Of a DNA stretch of 64,000 nt, positions 32,246-41,435 are shown piece by piece. The translations under genes were made by a program, and so were the position numbers. The stretch is from Candidatus Microthrix parvicella Bio17-1 (GTDB lineage: Bacteria > Actinomycetota > Acidimicrobiia > Acidimicrobiales > Microtrichaceae). Where the stretch lies: the NCBI RefSeq assembly GCF_000299415.1, contig NZ_AMPG01000002.1, forward strand, positions 372,001-436,000. Reading direction: 5' to 3'. Each line of letters opens with the position of its first letter. Position 1 is the stretch's first letter. The notes beneath the pieces were generated by a model. The model did no database searches. It was not told the DNA's origin and worked only from the letters and a program-made list of their open reading frames with translations.

Positions 32246-34919
32246 CGGACCCGGCGGCATTTGTGTGTCTCCCGGACCGCACGGGTTCTCCGACGTGCCA
32301 TCGAACTCCTACTACAACCTGGCAGTCGGCTGGCTGGTGGAAGCCGGGATCACCTCCGGTGTCGCACCCGGCAAATTCGCGCCGACCGCAACGGTCACCC
32401 GAGGCCAGATGGCCGTGTTCCTATGGGCCTCAGCAGGTTCACCGCAACCAGCCGGAGGCCACAGCTTCACCGACGTCAAACCGGGCGTCTATTACGAACA
32501 GGCGGTTATCTGGCTGGTCGGCGAAGGAATCACCTCCGGTGTCGCACCGGGCAAATTCGCGCCGTCCGCGAAGGTCACCCGCGCACAGATGGCGGTGTTC
32601 TTGTGGGCCGCAGCAGGTTCACCAAGCGTGGAAGGCACCCACGACTTCACAGACCTGAACGCAGGCTCCTATTACGAGGGGCCGGTCACCTGGCTGGTCG
32701 GCGAAGGAATCACCTCCGGTGTCGCACCGGGCAAATACGGCCCGACCCGGCCCGTCACCAGAGCCCAAGTGGCCGTGTTCCTCCACGCCTCCGCGTGCAC
32801 AAAAGCGCCTGTGGGCACCTCGATAGCAGCCGGAGACAGCTCCTCGTGCGTGTTGAACGATGACCAGACGGTTGCGTGCTGGGGGCTCAACGCTGAGGGA
32901 CAACTGGGGGATGGGACCACCACCAACCGCCTGGCGCCAACTCAGGTTCCGGGCCTGACCTCGACCATTTCGCTCACGGCCGGTAGATCGCACTCTTGCG
33001 CCTTGAAGGCACACGGCACTGTGGCCTGCTGGGGAAGTAACGACAGCGGTCAGTTGGGGGATGGCACCACCACCAACCGGCTGGAACCAACCCTTGTGCT
33101 CGGCCTCTCGGGAGTGCTGGCAATTGACGCCGGCGACTCCCACACTTGCGCCGTGAAACGCGATGCCAAGGTGGCTTGCTGGGGCTTCAACTACTATGGC
33201 CAGTTGGGAGATGGCACCACGACAAACCGACTGACACCAACTCCGGTGGTCGGCCTCTCCGGCGTCTCCGCAACCGCTCTTGGCTCTGGACATTCTTGTG
33301 CCCTGAAAGACGACGGGCAAGTGGCCTGCTGGGGCGGCAACTACAACGGACAACTAGGAGATGGCACCACTACAAGCCGACTGACACCAACTCCGGTGGC
33401 AGGCCTCACTGAGGTCCTCACGATTGCCGCCGGGGCACGGCATTCATGTGCCCTCAACGTCGAGGGAACGGTGGCGTGTTGGGGGGACAACGATCGTGGC
33501 CAGTTAGGCGACGGGACAACGGCCGAGTCGCTAACGCCAACGCCGCTGGCAGGCATGTCGGGGATGACCGGACTCGCCCTCGGCAGTCAGCACTCGTGCG
33601 CCTCCAAGCAGAATGGGGGGATGGCCTGCTGGGGCGACAACGGCTTTGGTCAAATTGGTGATGGCACCTGGACTAATGATCGCCTGACACCTGCAACCGT
33701 CGTTGGATTGTCTGAGTTCTCAGAGTTGACCGCTGGTGAATCCCACTCGTGTGTCCTCAAGATCGACGGAACAAAGGTCTGTTGGGGGGGAAACGAGTTC
33801 GGGCAGTTGGGTGAAGGGACCACGATCTTTCGTTTAAAGCCACCGGTGTGGCTGACAGGAGTTGCTTCCATCGCCACGGCCGGGCATCAGTCGTGTGCTT
33901 TGAAGATCAACAGTACCGTTGCTTGCTGGGGATCAGGGACGCTCGGAGTCGAGCGTGCGGCAGTTCCCATCGATGGATTGTCGGGAGTTACGGCAATCAC
34001 GGCAGGGTGGTCATCCATGTCTCAACTCGCCCACTTCTGCGCACTAATCGACAACGGAGCTGTGGCGTGTTGGGGGGACAACAATTGGGGCCAATTGGGT
34101 GATGGCAGCCAAATCAAGAAATGGACACCATCACTGGTGGTCGGGCTCTCTGACGCTACTGCGATCACCGCAGGTGAAAGCCACAGCTGCGCACTCAAAG
34201 AGACGGGCACGGTAGCCTGCTGGGGCCTCAACGATGGCGGCCATATTGGAGACGGCACCTATGCCACCAGTCCGCGGTTAACAGCAACGAGTGTGGTTAC
34301 GCTTTCCGATGTTCGAGCAATTACTGCTGGTTCTGACCATACCTGTGCGCTGAAAGCAACTGGCACGGTAGCCTGTTGGGGACTCAATCAAAACGGGCAA
34401 CTCGGAAATGGGACCATCCCAGACCCCGTGGGGGTGAGTGGCAGCGGGACTCCCGTGTCAGTTTCGGGCCTGTCAGGAGTGACGATGATCGATGCCGGCA
34501 GGAACCAAACCTGCGCAGTACTCGACACGGGCACCGTTGAATGCTGGGGGACGTCTGGCTCTATATTTGGTAGCACTCCGGTGCCGGAACCCGTGCCAGT
34601 GATCAACTTAACAGGAGCCACTTCAGTAGCTGCTGGAGGTAATCATTCCTGCGCGTTGCAAGGTGATGGTAACCCGGCGTGCTGGGGGTGGAACGGCGAC
34701 GGTCAGCTGGGCGATGGATCCACCAACCCTCGGTCGGTCCCGGCACCGGTAGATGCGCTGCACGGAGTGCAATCCATCGATTCGGGAATTGACCATTCTT
34801 GTGCACTTAAAGTCGATGGCTCAGTAGCCTGTTGGGGAAACAATCTCTGGGGTCAGCTCGGCGTCGGAGATCTCTGGGGTTCTCCACAGTGGTCTCCAAC
34901 GCTCGCTGTAGAGTCCTAA
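32109..34919 (+). CDS. Secreted SLH-domain protein with 14 RCC1-type repeats
   Basis: 936 residues. Signal peptide at 1-31 (hydrophobic stretch GWLLLIGAVVLGLPGSVEA), three S-layer-homology repeats of 60 residues (about 58-232, for example GQMAVFLWASAGSP), then 14 repeats of about 50 residues of the RCC1 propeller type (HSCALK, ACWG, GQLGDGTTTNRLTPTPV) to the end. Fourteen units would make two seven-bladed propellers. Each unit carries a Cys pair (HSC and ACW), probably a disulfide. SLH repeats 2 and 3 share 47 identical bases exactly 180 apart. It is probably attached to the cell surface. A GTG at 32070 is an alternative start. The second half of the gene is visibly less G+C rich than its neighbours. 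Confidence 0.88.
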   Translation: MGRSVVGRVVTGWLLLIGAVVLGLPGSVEAASAQSPPAQISSAPEPGPGGICVSPGPHGFSDVPSNSYYNLAVGWLVEAGITSGVAPGKFAPTATVTRGQMAVFLWASAGSPQPAGGHSFTDVKPGVYYEQAVIWLVGEGITSGVAPGKFAPSAKVTRAQMAVFLWAAAGSPSVEGTHDFTDLNAGSYYEGPVTWLVGEGITSGVAPGKYGPTRPVTRAQVAVFLHASACTKAPVGTSIAAGDSSSCVLNDDQTVACWGLNAEGQLGDGTTTNRLAPTQVPGLTSTISLTAGRSHSCALKAHGTVACWGSNDSGQLGDGTTTNRLEPTLVLGLSGVLAIDAGDSHTCAVKRDAKVACWGFNYYGQLGDGTTTNRLTPTPVVGLSGVSATALGSGHSCALKDDGQVACWGGNYNGQLGDGTTTSRLTPTPVAGLTEVLTIAAGARHSCALNVEGTVACWGDNDRGQLGDGTTAESLTPTPLAGMSGMTGLALGSQHSCASKQNGGMACWGDNGFGQIGDGTWTNDRLTPATVVGLSEFSELTAGESHSCVLKIDGTKVCWGGNEFGQLGEGTTIFRLKPPVWLTGVASIATAGHQSCALKINSTVACWGSGTLGVERAAVPIDGLSGVTAITAGWSSMSQLAHFCALIDNGAVACWGDNNWGQLGDGSQIKKWTPSLVVGLSDATAITAGESHSCALKETGTVACWGLNDGGHIGDGTYATSPRLTATSVVTLSDVRAITAGSDHTCALKATGTVACWGLNQNGQLGNGTIPDPVGVSGSGTPVSVSGLSGVTMIDAGRNQTCAVLDTGTVECWGTSGSIFGSTPVPEPVPVINLTGATSVAAGGNHSCALQGDGNPACWGWNGDGQLGDGSTNPRSVPAPVDALHGVQSIDSGIDHSCALKVDGSVACWGNNLWGQLGVGDLWGSPQWSPTLAVES

Positions 34920-35066
34920 CGCTGCGAAGCCGTTCGGGACGAGGTCACAGTTGAGCCTTCCACAGACGCCACTCTCCAGAATCATCTCAAGCACCGCGAA
35001 AACCTAAAGCCTGCTCCTTCCTGCCGAAAGCAATCGCTGACATGGCGCGCTTCCACGGCAGACGCT

Positions 35067-35242
35067 TATGGTCACCGGTTATGGGACGAAGTGTTGTGGG
35101 TCGGGTAGTTACTGGTTGGCTGTTGTTGGTTGGAGCGGTGGTGTTGGGGCTACCGGGAAGTGTCGAGGCCGCATCGGCCCAGAGCCCACCGGCCCAAATC
35201 AGCAGTGCACCAGAACCTCCCCTGCGTGCAGCTTGGAGATGA
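35067..35242 (+). pseudogene. Truncated duplicate of the SLH/RCC1 gene 5' end
   Basis: Bases 35067-35217 repeat 32095-32245 with four substitutions. The frame from the ATG at 35081 reads MGRSVVGRVVTGWLLLVGAV and ends after 53 codons at 35242, soon after homology stops. The signal peptide is intact but no SLH or RCC1 part follows. The copy begins only 14 bases upstream of its ATG, so it probably has no promoter of its own. I read it as a relic of a tandem duplication or recombination. Confidence 0.8.
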
Positions 35243-35600
35243 CGACGGCCGCATTGGGCTGGTGCCACACGTGATCCACCGTCACTTCTGTGGGCACAGA
35301 GACTTCTGTGGGAACAGCACTGCTCGATGTGGCGCCGCTCGCCGGCACATCGGGGTCGACCACCCGACGGGGGGGCGTCGGACGAGCCGACCAACCAGTT
35401 CAACAGAACCGGCAGGCCGTAGGGTCGAGGCGGCTGAACGCATCGCCAAGCTGGCGGACGACATCGAGCAAGGCTCACTGCAACCTCCAACCTTGGTGCC
35501 AGAACAGATACCCGAAACCGTTCTGAGAAATTCAAGACTCCTTCCCGAGATCGGCGTAGACCGCCCCTAACTGTCACAGGCCTCCTTCATACTGGGATAC
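35243..35600. other. Gene-poor stretch after the truncated copy
   Basis: No convincing complete gene. A plus-strand frame ending at 35570 includes VEAAERIAKLADDIEQGSLQ and looks protein-like in its last 50 codons only, so it may be the remnant of another gene. ACTTCTGTGGG occurs twice near 35284-35310. Together with the adjacent truncated copy this looks like a recombination scar. Confidence 0.4.
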
Positions 35601-36875
35601 ATGTTCGATGAGGCGGAATCGACTAAGGGCGATGGCACCCCGGCCGACCGTTCGCGGGCTGATACCGACCATTCGACGGCGCTGACCGCGCCGATGGCCG
35701 AGGTGGTCGAGTTGGCCACCCTGCGTCACCGCATCGATGTGCGCGAGGCCAAGTTGCTGGCCGACCTGGACGCCACTGGCGACACCATTGCCTACGCCGG
35801 ACACCTGACGGGCCCGTGGCTGGCCAACAGCACCGGCATCGGCCGGGCGGATGCCAGACGGCGGGTGCGGGTGGCCGCCGAGCTGCGTGCCCACCACCCC
35901 CGCATCGCCGAGGCGTTCAAGGACGCACGGCTGGGTTGGCACCACGCTGCCGCGTGGAGCCGCCACGTCACGCCACTCCTCCGGGCTTTGATCGACGGCT
36001 ACATCGACCCGCTCGTCGACCTGGCCCAGGTGGCTACCTACGACCGTTGGGTTCAAGAACTGCGTGGTGTGTGCGACCTGCTGAACCAGGACGGCAACCA
36101 CGATCCCCTCGGCGACGCCGGCCGCAACCGGCTGCACCTCAACGAACTGCCCGGCGGGGTCACCCGGCTCTCCGGCGAGTTCGTCGGCGAACTCGCCCTG
36201 AAACTCCGGGCTCACCTCGAAGCGGTCACCGATGAATTGATGTTGCAGTATCACCGAGCCTCCGAGGAGGCCGGAGGCGACCTGACCGTCGCCCCATCCC
36301 GCCCTCAAGCACGCGCCGAGGGCCTCGTCGAGCTGTGCGAACGGGCTGCCGGGGTAGACCTCGATGCCACCAAGGCGCCCGAACCCGAGGTGGTTGTGCA
36401 CTTCAACGCCGACAGCGGCGAACTACGCGACACTCACAACGAACGGCTGGACCCACGGCTGATGCGCTGGCTGATCACCGCCGCCGTCATCCGGCCCCTG
36501 GAGACGTCCGGCAATGGCGACGCGCTGCGCATGGGCCGGGCTATCCGCTACGCCAACCGGCACATGCGCCGGGCGCTGACCGTGCGCGACGGGGGCTGCA
36601 TCTTCCCGGGCTGCGACCGGCCCGCCTCCTGGTGCGACGCCCACCACGTCGACGTGTGGGACAACGGTGGCCCCACCGACATCGATAACCTTGCACTCGT
36701 TTGCAGATTTCATCATCGGCTGACCCACCGGCCCGGCTGGACCATGCGCCGTCGCCAGCTACCGGATGACCCCAGCCTGGTGCTCTTCGAATGGCAGACC
36801 CCATACGGGCACACCGTGCACAGCCAACGCTGCGGCGTGCGCACAGGGGCGCCGCCCGAAGTGTCGGCCGCGTAA
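35601..36875 (+). CDS. DUF222 and HNH endonuclease domain protein (13E12-like)
   Basis: 424 residues. The N-terminal two-thirds is the alpha-helical DUF222 region (VVELATLRHRIDVREAKLLA, then GRADARRRVRVAAEL). The C-terminal third carries an HNH nuclease fold with zinc Cys pairs: GCIFPGCDRPASWCDAHH, DNGGPTDIDNLALVCRFHH. Active-site residues of the HNH box (HH, N, H) are intact. Actinobacteria carry many such genes, including 13E12 repeats in Mycobacterium; their natural role is unknown. It lies beside a duplicated, decayed segment, which fits a recombining region. Confidence 0.88.
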   Translation: MFDEAESTKGDGTPADRSRADTDHSTALTAPMAEVVELATLRHRIDVREAKLLADLDATGDTIAYAGHLTGPWLANSTGIGRADARRRVRVAAELRAHHPRIAEAFKDARLGWHHAAAWSRHVTPLLRALIDGYIDPLVDLAQVATYDRWVQELRGVCDLLNQDGNHDPLGDAGRNRLHLNELPGGVTRLSGEFVGELALKLRAHLEAVTDELMLQYHRASEEAGGDLTVAPSRPQARAEGLVELCERAAGVDLDATKAPEPEVVVHFNADSGELRDTHNERLDPRLMRWLITAAVIRPLETSGNGDALRMGRAIRYANRHMRRALTVRDGGCIFPGCDRPASWCDAHHVDVWDNGGPTDIDNLALVCRFHHRLTHRPGWTMRRRQLPDDPSLVLFEWQTPYGHTVHSQRCGVRTGAPPEVSAA

Positions 36876-36988
36876 GCGGCCGCCCCGGAACCGACCACTT
36901 CCAACCAAATCGGTACCTTCCACCCGGGATGGGCGCTTCGGCGCGTCGATGCCCAATCAGCCTGGGAGTTGCCTGCCTCTCGGCCCGG

Positions 36989-39900
36989 TCAGACGCTCCA
37001 AGGTGGCGGCGAACCGGAGAACCGCCAGAGGAACACGGCCATCTGGCCACGGGGGATATCGTTGGTCGGGCTGAACTTCGTGACCGTCGTGCCGCTGGTG
37101 ATTCCCTCACCGACCGCCCAGGTCATCGCACACTCGTAGTACGCATTGGCGGGCACGTCGGTGAACGGATGATCGGAGCAGTCGTCCACCGGCGGCGACT
37201 CCGCCAACCTGTACAAGAACGTCACCATCTGGCCCCGCTTCACCTTGCCCAACGGGGCAAACCTGGTAGCGCCTACTCCCCCGGTGACCCCCGCATCGGA
37301 CGCCCACGTCACCGCACACTCGTAGAACGCGCCACTGGGCACATCGGTGAATGGATTGTCCGAACAGTCGTCCACCGGCGGCGAACCCGCCACCTTGTAC
37401 AGGAACAACGCCATTTGCCCACGGGTCAACTTGGCATTGGGCGAGTACTTGCCAGGCGACGTCCCTGCGGTGATGCCAGCACGCACCAGCCATGCCACCG
37501 CACACTCGTAGAACACTCCGTCAGCCACGTCGGTGAAGTCGTGGTAGCGCGAGCAGCCCTGGCCCATCTCAGCATCGATGTTGGGTGTCGTGTTAGGTGC
37601 GGTGACGCTGACCGGGGTTGCATCGATGCTGTTGATGGCATCATCGAAATACTCCGCACCGTAGGTACCGGACCAGTCGAAGAATTCAACCGTGTGACTT
37701 CCGGTCACGAGCTGGACGATCGTGTACTCACCGTTGGAATCCGTGTACCCGCACTGCTGGAAGTCGCTGCTGTCAGTCTCGGCGCACACCTGAATGTCTT
37801 CAAGCGGATCATGAGTCACCTCGTCGGTGACGGTGCCGGTGATCAACCCGCCCAATTTGAGTGCGGCGTCGATGTTGGGTGTGGTATTTGGCGCAGTAAC
37901 CGCCACCGGCGTGGCCGAGTCTCCGACAAAGACGCCATCGAAGTACTCTCGCAGGAACCTGTCGTCCGACGCATCGAAGCTGACGGTGTAGCTCCCGGTG
38001 GGCAGCCCAGTGACTTCGTAGGTGCCGTTACTGGTGTAGCTGCATTGATAATCGGTTCCATCGCCGTTCTCGGCGCAGATCTCAACGTCTCCAAGCGGGT
38101 CGCCTGAAGCCTCCTCGGTGACCTCACCCGAAATCACGCCGCCCACGGCCAAACCGGCATCGATATTGGGCGTCGAGTTCGGGGCCGTCACGCTCACTGC
38201 TGTTGCCAGGTCGGCATTGATCACGTCATCGAAGTACTCGTTGATGTGGATTGCCGTGTAGTCATAAAAAGCGACGGTGTAGTCGCCGGTCGGCAGGCCC
38301 GTGATGGCATAGGTGCCATCTGGGGCGGTCCCTGCACACAGACTGGCGTCGTCGTTGTCGGCGCACACCTGGACGTATTCGAGCGGGTCGCCCGACCCGT
38401 CCTCGGTGACCGTGCCGGCGATCACTCCGCCCACGGCCAGCCCTGCATTGATGTTGGGCGTCAGGTCTGGGGCGGTCACGCTTACCGGGGTGGCCGATTC
38501 GTAGTCGGTCACGTCATCGTAGAACTCGCCCAGATAGACCTGGCCGGGATCGTGAATGTTGACCAGGAAATCGCCGGACGGCAGACCGGAGATGACGTAG
38601 GTACCGTCAGTCTCGGTACTGGAACACCGGTAGAAGCCTCCAGCGTCATCGAAGGCGCAAACTTCAATGTCTTCGAGCGGATCACCGGACACATCGCCGA
38701 CGACAGTGCCGGAGATGGAGCCCCCCTTCGTCAGGGCGGCGTCGATGTTGGGAGCCACGTCCGGTGCGGTCACCCCCACCATGGTTGCGGTTTCGTACGT
38801 GGCATCGTCGAAGTACTCGTCCAGGTACTGGTCCTGGTCGTCGTCGAAGGAGACCCGATAGGACCCGGTCGCCAGGGTGCCGATCGCGTAGGTACCATCC
38901 GCAGCGGTGGACGTGCATCCGTAACCTTCACCCGTTTCCTCTGAGGCGCAGACGCTGATGTCTTCCAGCGGATCACCGGTGCCATCCTCGGTGACGGTGC
39001 CCGAAATCGACCCGCCCCGACTCAACCCTGCGTCGATTCCAGTGGCGTCAGCGGCCGCCGCAATCACAACCGGGGTGGCCGAGTCGTAGTTGGCGGCATC
39101 GTCGAAGTACTCGCGGAGGTACGTCCCCGCGAAGTCCTGAAAATCAACCCTGTAGCTATCGTCGGGTAGCGGACCGATGCTGTAGGTGCCATCTGCCGCC
39201 GTGTCAGCACATGAGGAGTAGTCGGTGTTGACGCCCGAGGCGCACACCTGAATGTTCTCGAGTGGGTCGCCGGAACCTTCCTCGGTCACCGTTCCGGCGA
39301 TGGAACCGCCGGTGGAAAGGCCGGCATTGATGCCTGCTGTGGTGTCCGGCGCAGTGACCCCAACCAGCGTGGCTGCGTCGTACTGCACGACGTCGTCGAA
39401 GTATTCATCGAGGTGGGTGGCGGAGTAGTCGGTGAACTGAACCCGGTAGTTGCCGCTCGGAAGACCACCAACGGTGTAGCTGCCATCGGCCGCCGTGCCG
39501 GTGCACGAATAGGCGTTCACGTCCTCACCCGCGGCACAGACGCTGATGGCGTCAAGCGGGTCGCCGGAGCCGTCTTCGGTGACCGTGCCCGAAATGGAAC
39601 CACCGGTTGCGAGCCCTGCGTCGATGCCGGCAGTGAGGTTCGGCGCTGTGACGCTCACCGGGGTGGCAGAGTCGGAATCGGTGACATCATCGAAGAACTC
39701 GTCGACGTGGATGCCATCGAAGTCACTGAAGGTCACTGTGTAATTGCCCGTCGCCAGCCCACTGATGGTGTAGGTACCGTCGTTGGCCGTGGTAGCGCAG
39801 TTGTAAGCGCCGTTGTCCACGCCGTCAGCGCACACGTAGATGTCCTGGAGGGGGTCGCCCGTGCCGTCCTCGGTCACGGTGCCGGAGATGGAACCGGCCA

Positions 39901-41332
39901 GGCCAAGTGAAGCGTCGATGTTGGCGGTTTCGTTGGGCACCGTGGTGGTGACCGGGGTGGCCAGGTCGAAATCGGTGACATCATCAAAGAACTCGTTGAT
40001 GTGAGCGCCGGTGAAGTCTGAGAAACCAACGGTGAAGTTGCCCGATGGAAGTCCGCCGACGCTGTAGGTGCCGTCGACGCCCGAATAGTCACATTCGTAA
40101 ACGTTGGCCTGGTCGAAGACGCAGACATACACGTTCTCAAGTGGGTCGCCCGAGCCGTCCTCGGTGACCGTGCCCGAAACGGAGGCTCCGCTCCCAAGTG
40201 CGGCATCGACGCCGGGTGTGGTGGCATGAGGCGTGACGCTGACCGGGGTGGCAGAGTCGTAGTCGAAGACGTCGTCGAAGTACTCGTTGACGTAGATGCC
40301 ATCGAAGTCGGCGAAGGTAACTGTGTAATTGCCGGCCGCCAGCCGACTGATGGTGTAGGTACCGTCATTGGCCGTGATAACGCAGTTGAAACCGCTATTG
40401 TCCCCGCTCGCGCAGACCCGAACGTCGGCCAAGGGAGCGCCGCCGTCTTCGGCGGTCACCGTGCCGCTGATGGACCCGCTTGGTGCGAGCCCGGCGTCAA
40501 TACCCGACGTGGCGTTGGGGTCGGTCACGCTCACCAAGGAGGCCGCGTCGAAGTCGGTCACGTTGTCGAAGTACTCGCTGATGTACGGACCACCGGAATC
40601 GCTGAAGGCAACCACGTAGTCGTCCGATGGAAGACCGGCGAGGGTGTAGGTGCCATCGATGGTGCTGGTGAGCACGCAGAAGTACACGCTGTAGTCAGCG
40701 TTGTGGGCGCAAACATTGATGCTGCCGATCGGGTCAGCAGTGTCGTCAGCAGTAACAGTGCCGCTGATACTGCCCGACCCTGCGACAGCCGGAGCCTGGC
40801 CCGGCGCCGGTCGGCTGGGAGCCGCGTCCCTTTGGGGCGGCTCGCCTGGCTGGGTGGGCAGTGCGCCTGGCTGGGTGGGCAGTGCGCCTGGCTGGGTGGG
40901 CAGTGCGCCTGGCTGGGTGGGCAGTGCGCCGGAGTTGGTCGGACCAGCCGTGCTGGGCGTTCCGCCCTGGGTTGTGGGCTGGGTCCGCGGATCGGTAGGG
41001 GTTGCAGGCGGTGCGACGGGTGCCGTAGTCGGGCCGGGCTCGGGCACCGTCGCTGCGGTCACCGGTGGGTCCAAGGGAGTCGGTGACGTGACACCTGGGT
41101 CGGGAGACTGTTGACCACCACCGCCTTGAACCTTGACCGTGGTTTCGGGCTGCCCCGGCGACAGCGAAGCCGCATCCGAAGGCACCTCAGAACTCGGAGA
41201 AGCACTCACGGGGACGAAGTCGTCCACGCTCTGATCGAGGCCTGCTACCGCCTTGGTCTGCGCTCCCACCGACGGAGCTTGTAACCCCACCAAGGAGGCA
41301 ATCAGCAAAACTGAGACAAGTGCACGCTTCAT
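36989..41332 (-). CDS. Giant secreted SLH protein with eleven beta-sandwich repeats
   Basis: 1447 residues. Signal peptide at 1-24 (MKRALVSVLLIASLVGLQAP), then a Pro/Thr/Gln-rich linker to about 183 that includes four LPTQPGA units, then eleven repeats of about 97 residues of the carboxypeptidase-regulatory / SdrD B-like type. A typical unit runs SISGTVTEDGSGDPLEDI, VCA, DGTYTISGLPTGNY, EYFDDV, ATPVSVTAPN. Nearly every unit has two Cys (VCA and a later Cys), probably a disulfide. Three SLH repeats follow (TRGQMALFLYKVAGSPP and similar) to the end. The family suggests an extracellular stalk or adhesin; ligand unknown. Its SLH module is C-terminal, opposite to the RCC1 protein. Confidence 0.88.
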   Translation of the reverse strand: MKRALVSVLLIASLVGLQAPSVGAQTKAVAGLDQSVDDFVPVSASPSSEVPSDAASLSPGQPETTVKVQGGGGQQSPDPGVTSPTPLDPPVTAATVPEPGPTTAPVAPPATPTDPRTQPTTQGGTPSTAGPTNSGALPTQPGALPTQPGALPTQPGALPTQPGEPPQRDAAPSRPAPGQAPAVAGSGSISGTVTADDTADPIGSINVCAHNADYSVYFCVLTSTIDGTYTLAGLPSDDYVVAFSDSGGPYISEYFDNVTDFDAASLVSVTDPNATSGIDAGLAPSGSISGTVTAEDGGAPLADVRVCASGDNSGFNCVITANDGTYTISRLAAGNYTVTFADFDGIYVNEYFDDVFDYDSATPVSVTPHATTPGVDAALGSGASVSGTVTEDGSGDPLENVYVCVFDQANVYECDYSGVDGTYSVGGLPSGNFTVGFSDFTGAHINEFFDDVTDFDLATPVTTTVPNETANIDASLGLAGSISGTVTEDGTGDPLQDIYVCADGVDNGAYNCATTANDGTYTISGLATGNYTVTFSDFDGIHVDEFFDDVTDSDSATPVSVTAPNLTAGIDAGLATGGSISGTVTEDGSGDPLDAISVCAAGEDVNAYSCTGTAADGSYTVGGLPSGNYRVQFTDYSATHLDEYFDDVVQYDAATLVGVTAPDTTAGINAGLSTGGSIAGTVTEEGSGDPLENIQVCASGVNTDYSSCADTAADGTYSIGPLPDDSYRVDFQDFAGTYLREYFDDAANYDSATPVVIAAAADATGIDAGLSRGGSISGTVTEDGTGDPLEDISVCASEETGEGYGCTSTAADGTYAIGTLATGSYRVSFDDDQDQYLDEYFDDATYETATMVGVTAPDVAPNIDAALTKGGSISGTVVGDVSGDPLEDIEVCAFDDAGGFYRCSSTETDGTYVISGLPSGDFLVNIHDPGQVYLGEFYDDVTDYESATPVSVTAPDLTPNINAGLAVGGVIAGTVTEDGSGDPLEYVQVCADNDDASLCAGTAPDGTYAITGLPTGDYTVAFYDYTAIHINEYFDDVINADLATAVSVTAPNSTPNIDAGLAVGGVISGEVTEEASGDPLGDVEICAENGDGTDYQCSYTSNGTYEVTGLPTGSYTVSFDASDDRFLREYFDGVFVGDSATPVAVTAPNTTPNIDAALKLGGLITGTVTDEVTHDPLEDIQVCAETDSSDFQQCGYTDSNGEYTIVQLVTGSHTVEFFDWSGTYGAEYFDDAINSIDATPVSVTAPNTTPNIDAEMGQGCSRYHDFTDVADGVFYECAVAWLVRAGITAGTSPGKYSPNAKLTRGQMALFLYKVAGSPPVDDCSDNPFTDVPSGAFYECAVTWASDAGVTGGVGATRFAPLGKVKRGQMVTFLYRLAESPPVDDCSDHPFTDVPANAYYECAMTWAVGEGITSGTTVTKFSPTNDIPRGQMAVFLWRFSGSPPPWSV
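40844..40927. repeat. Four tandem 21-bp repeats encoding LPTQPGA
   Basis: Unit GCCTGGCTGGGTGGGCAGTGC is repeated four times without mismatch. On the minus strand it encodes ALPTQPG in the flexible linker of the SLH protein. The length of 21 bases keeps frame, so copy number could vary between strains and change linker length. Confidence 0.95.
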
Positions 41333-41435
41333 AGAAACTCCCCCGAAAGACTCTCAGACCACTTCTTAGCCGGCATTCAATCACCGTTGGTGAGCCTTGT
41401 CCACCCAATGTGACCGGAGCGTCTGAGTTTGCGGC

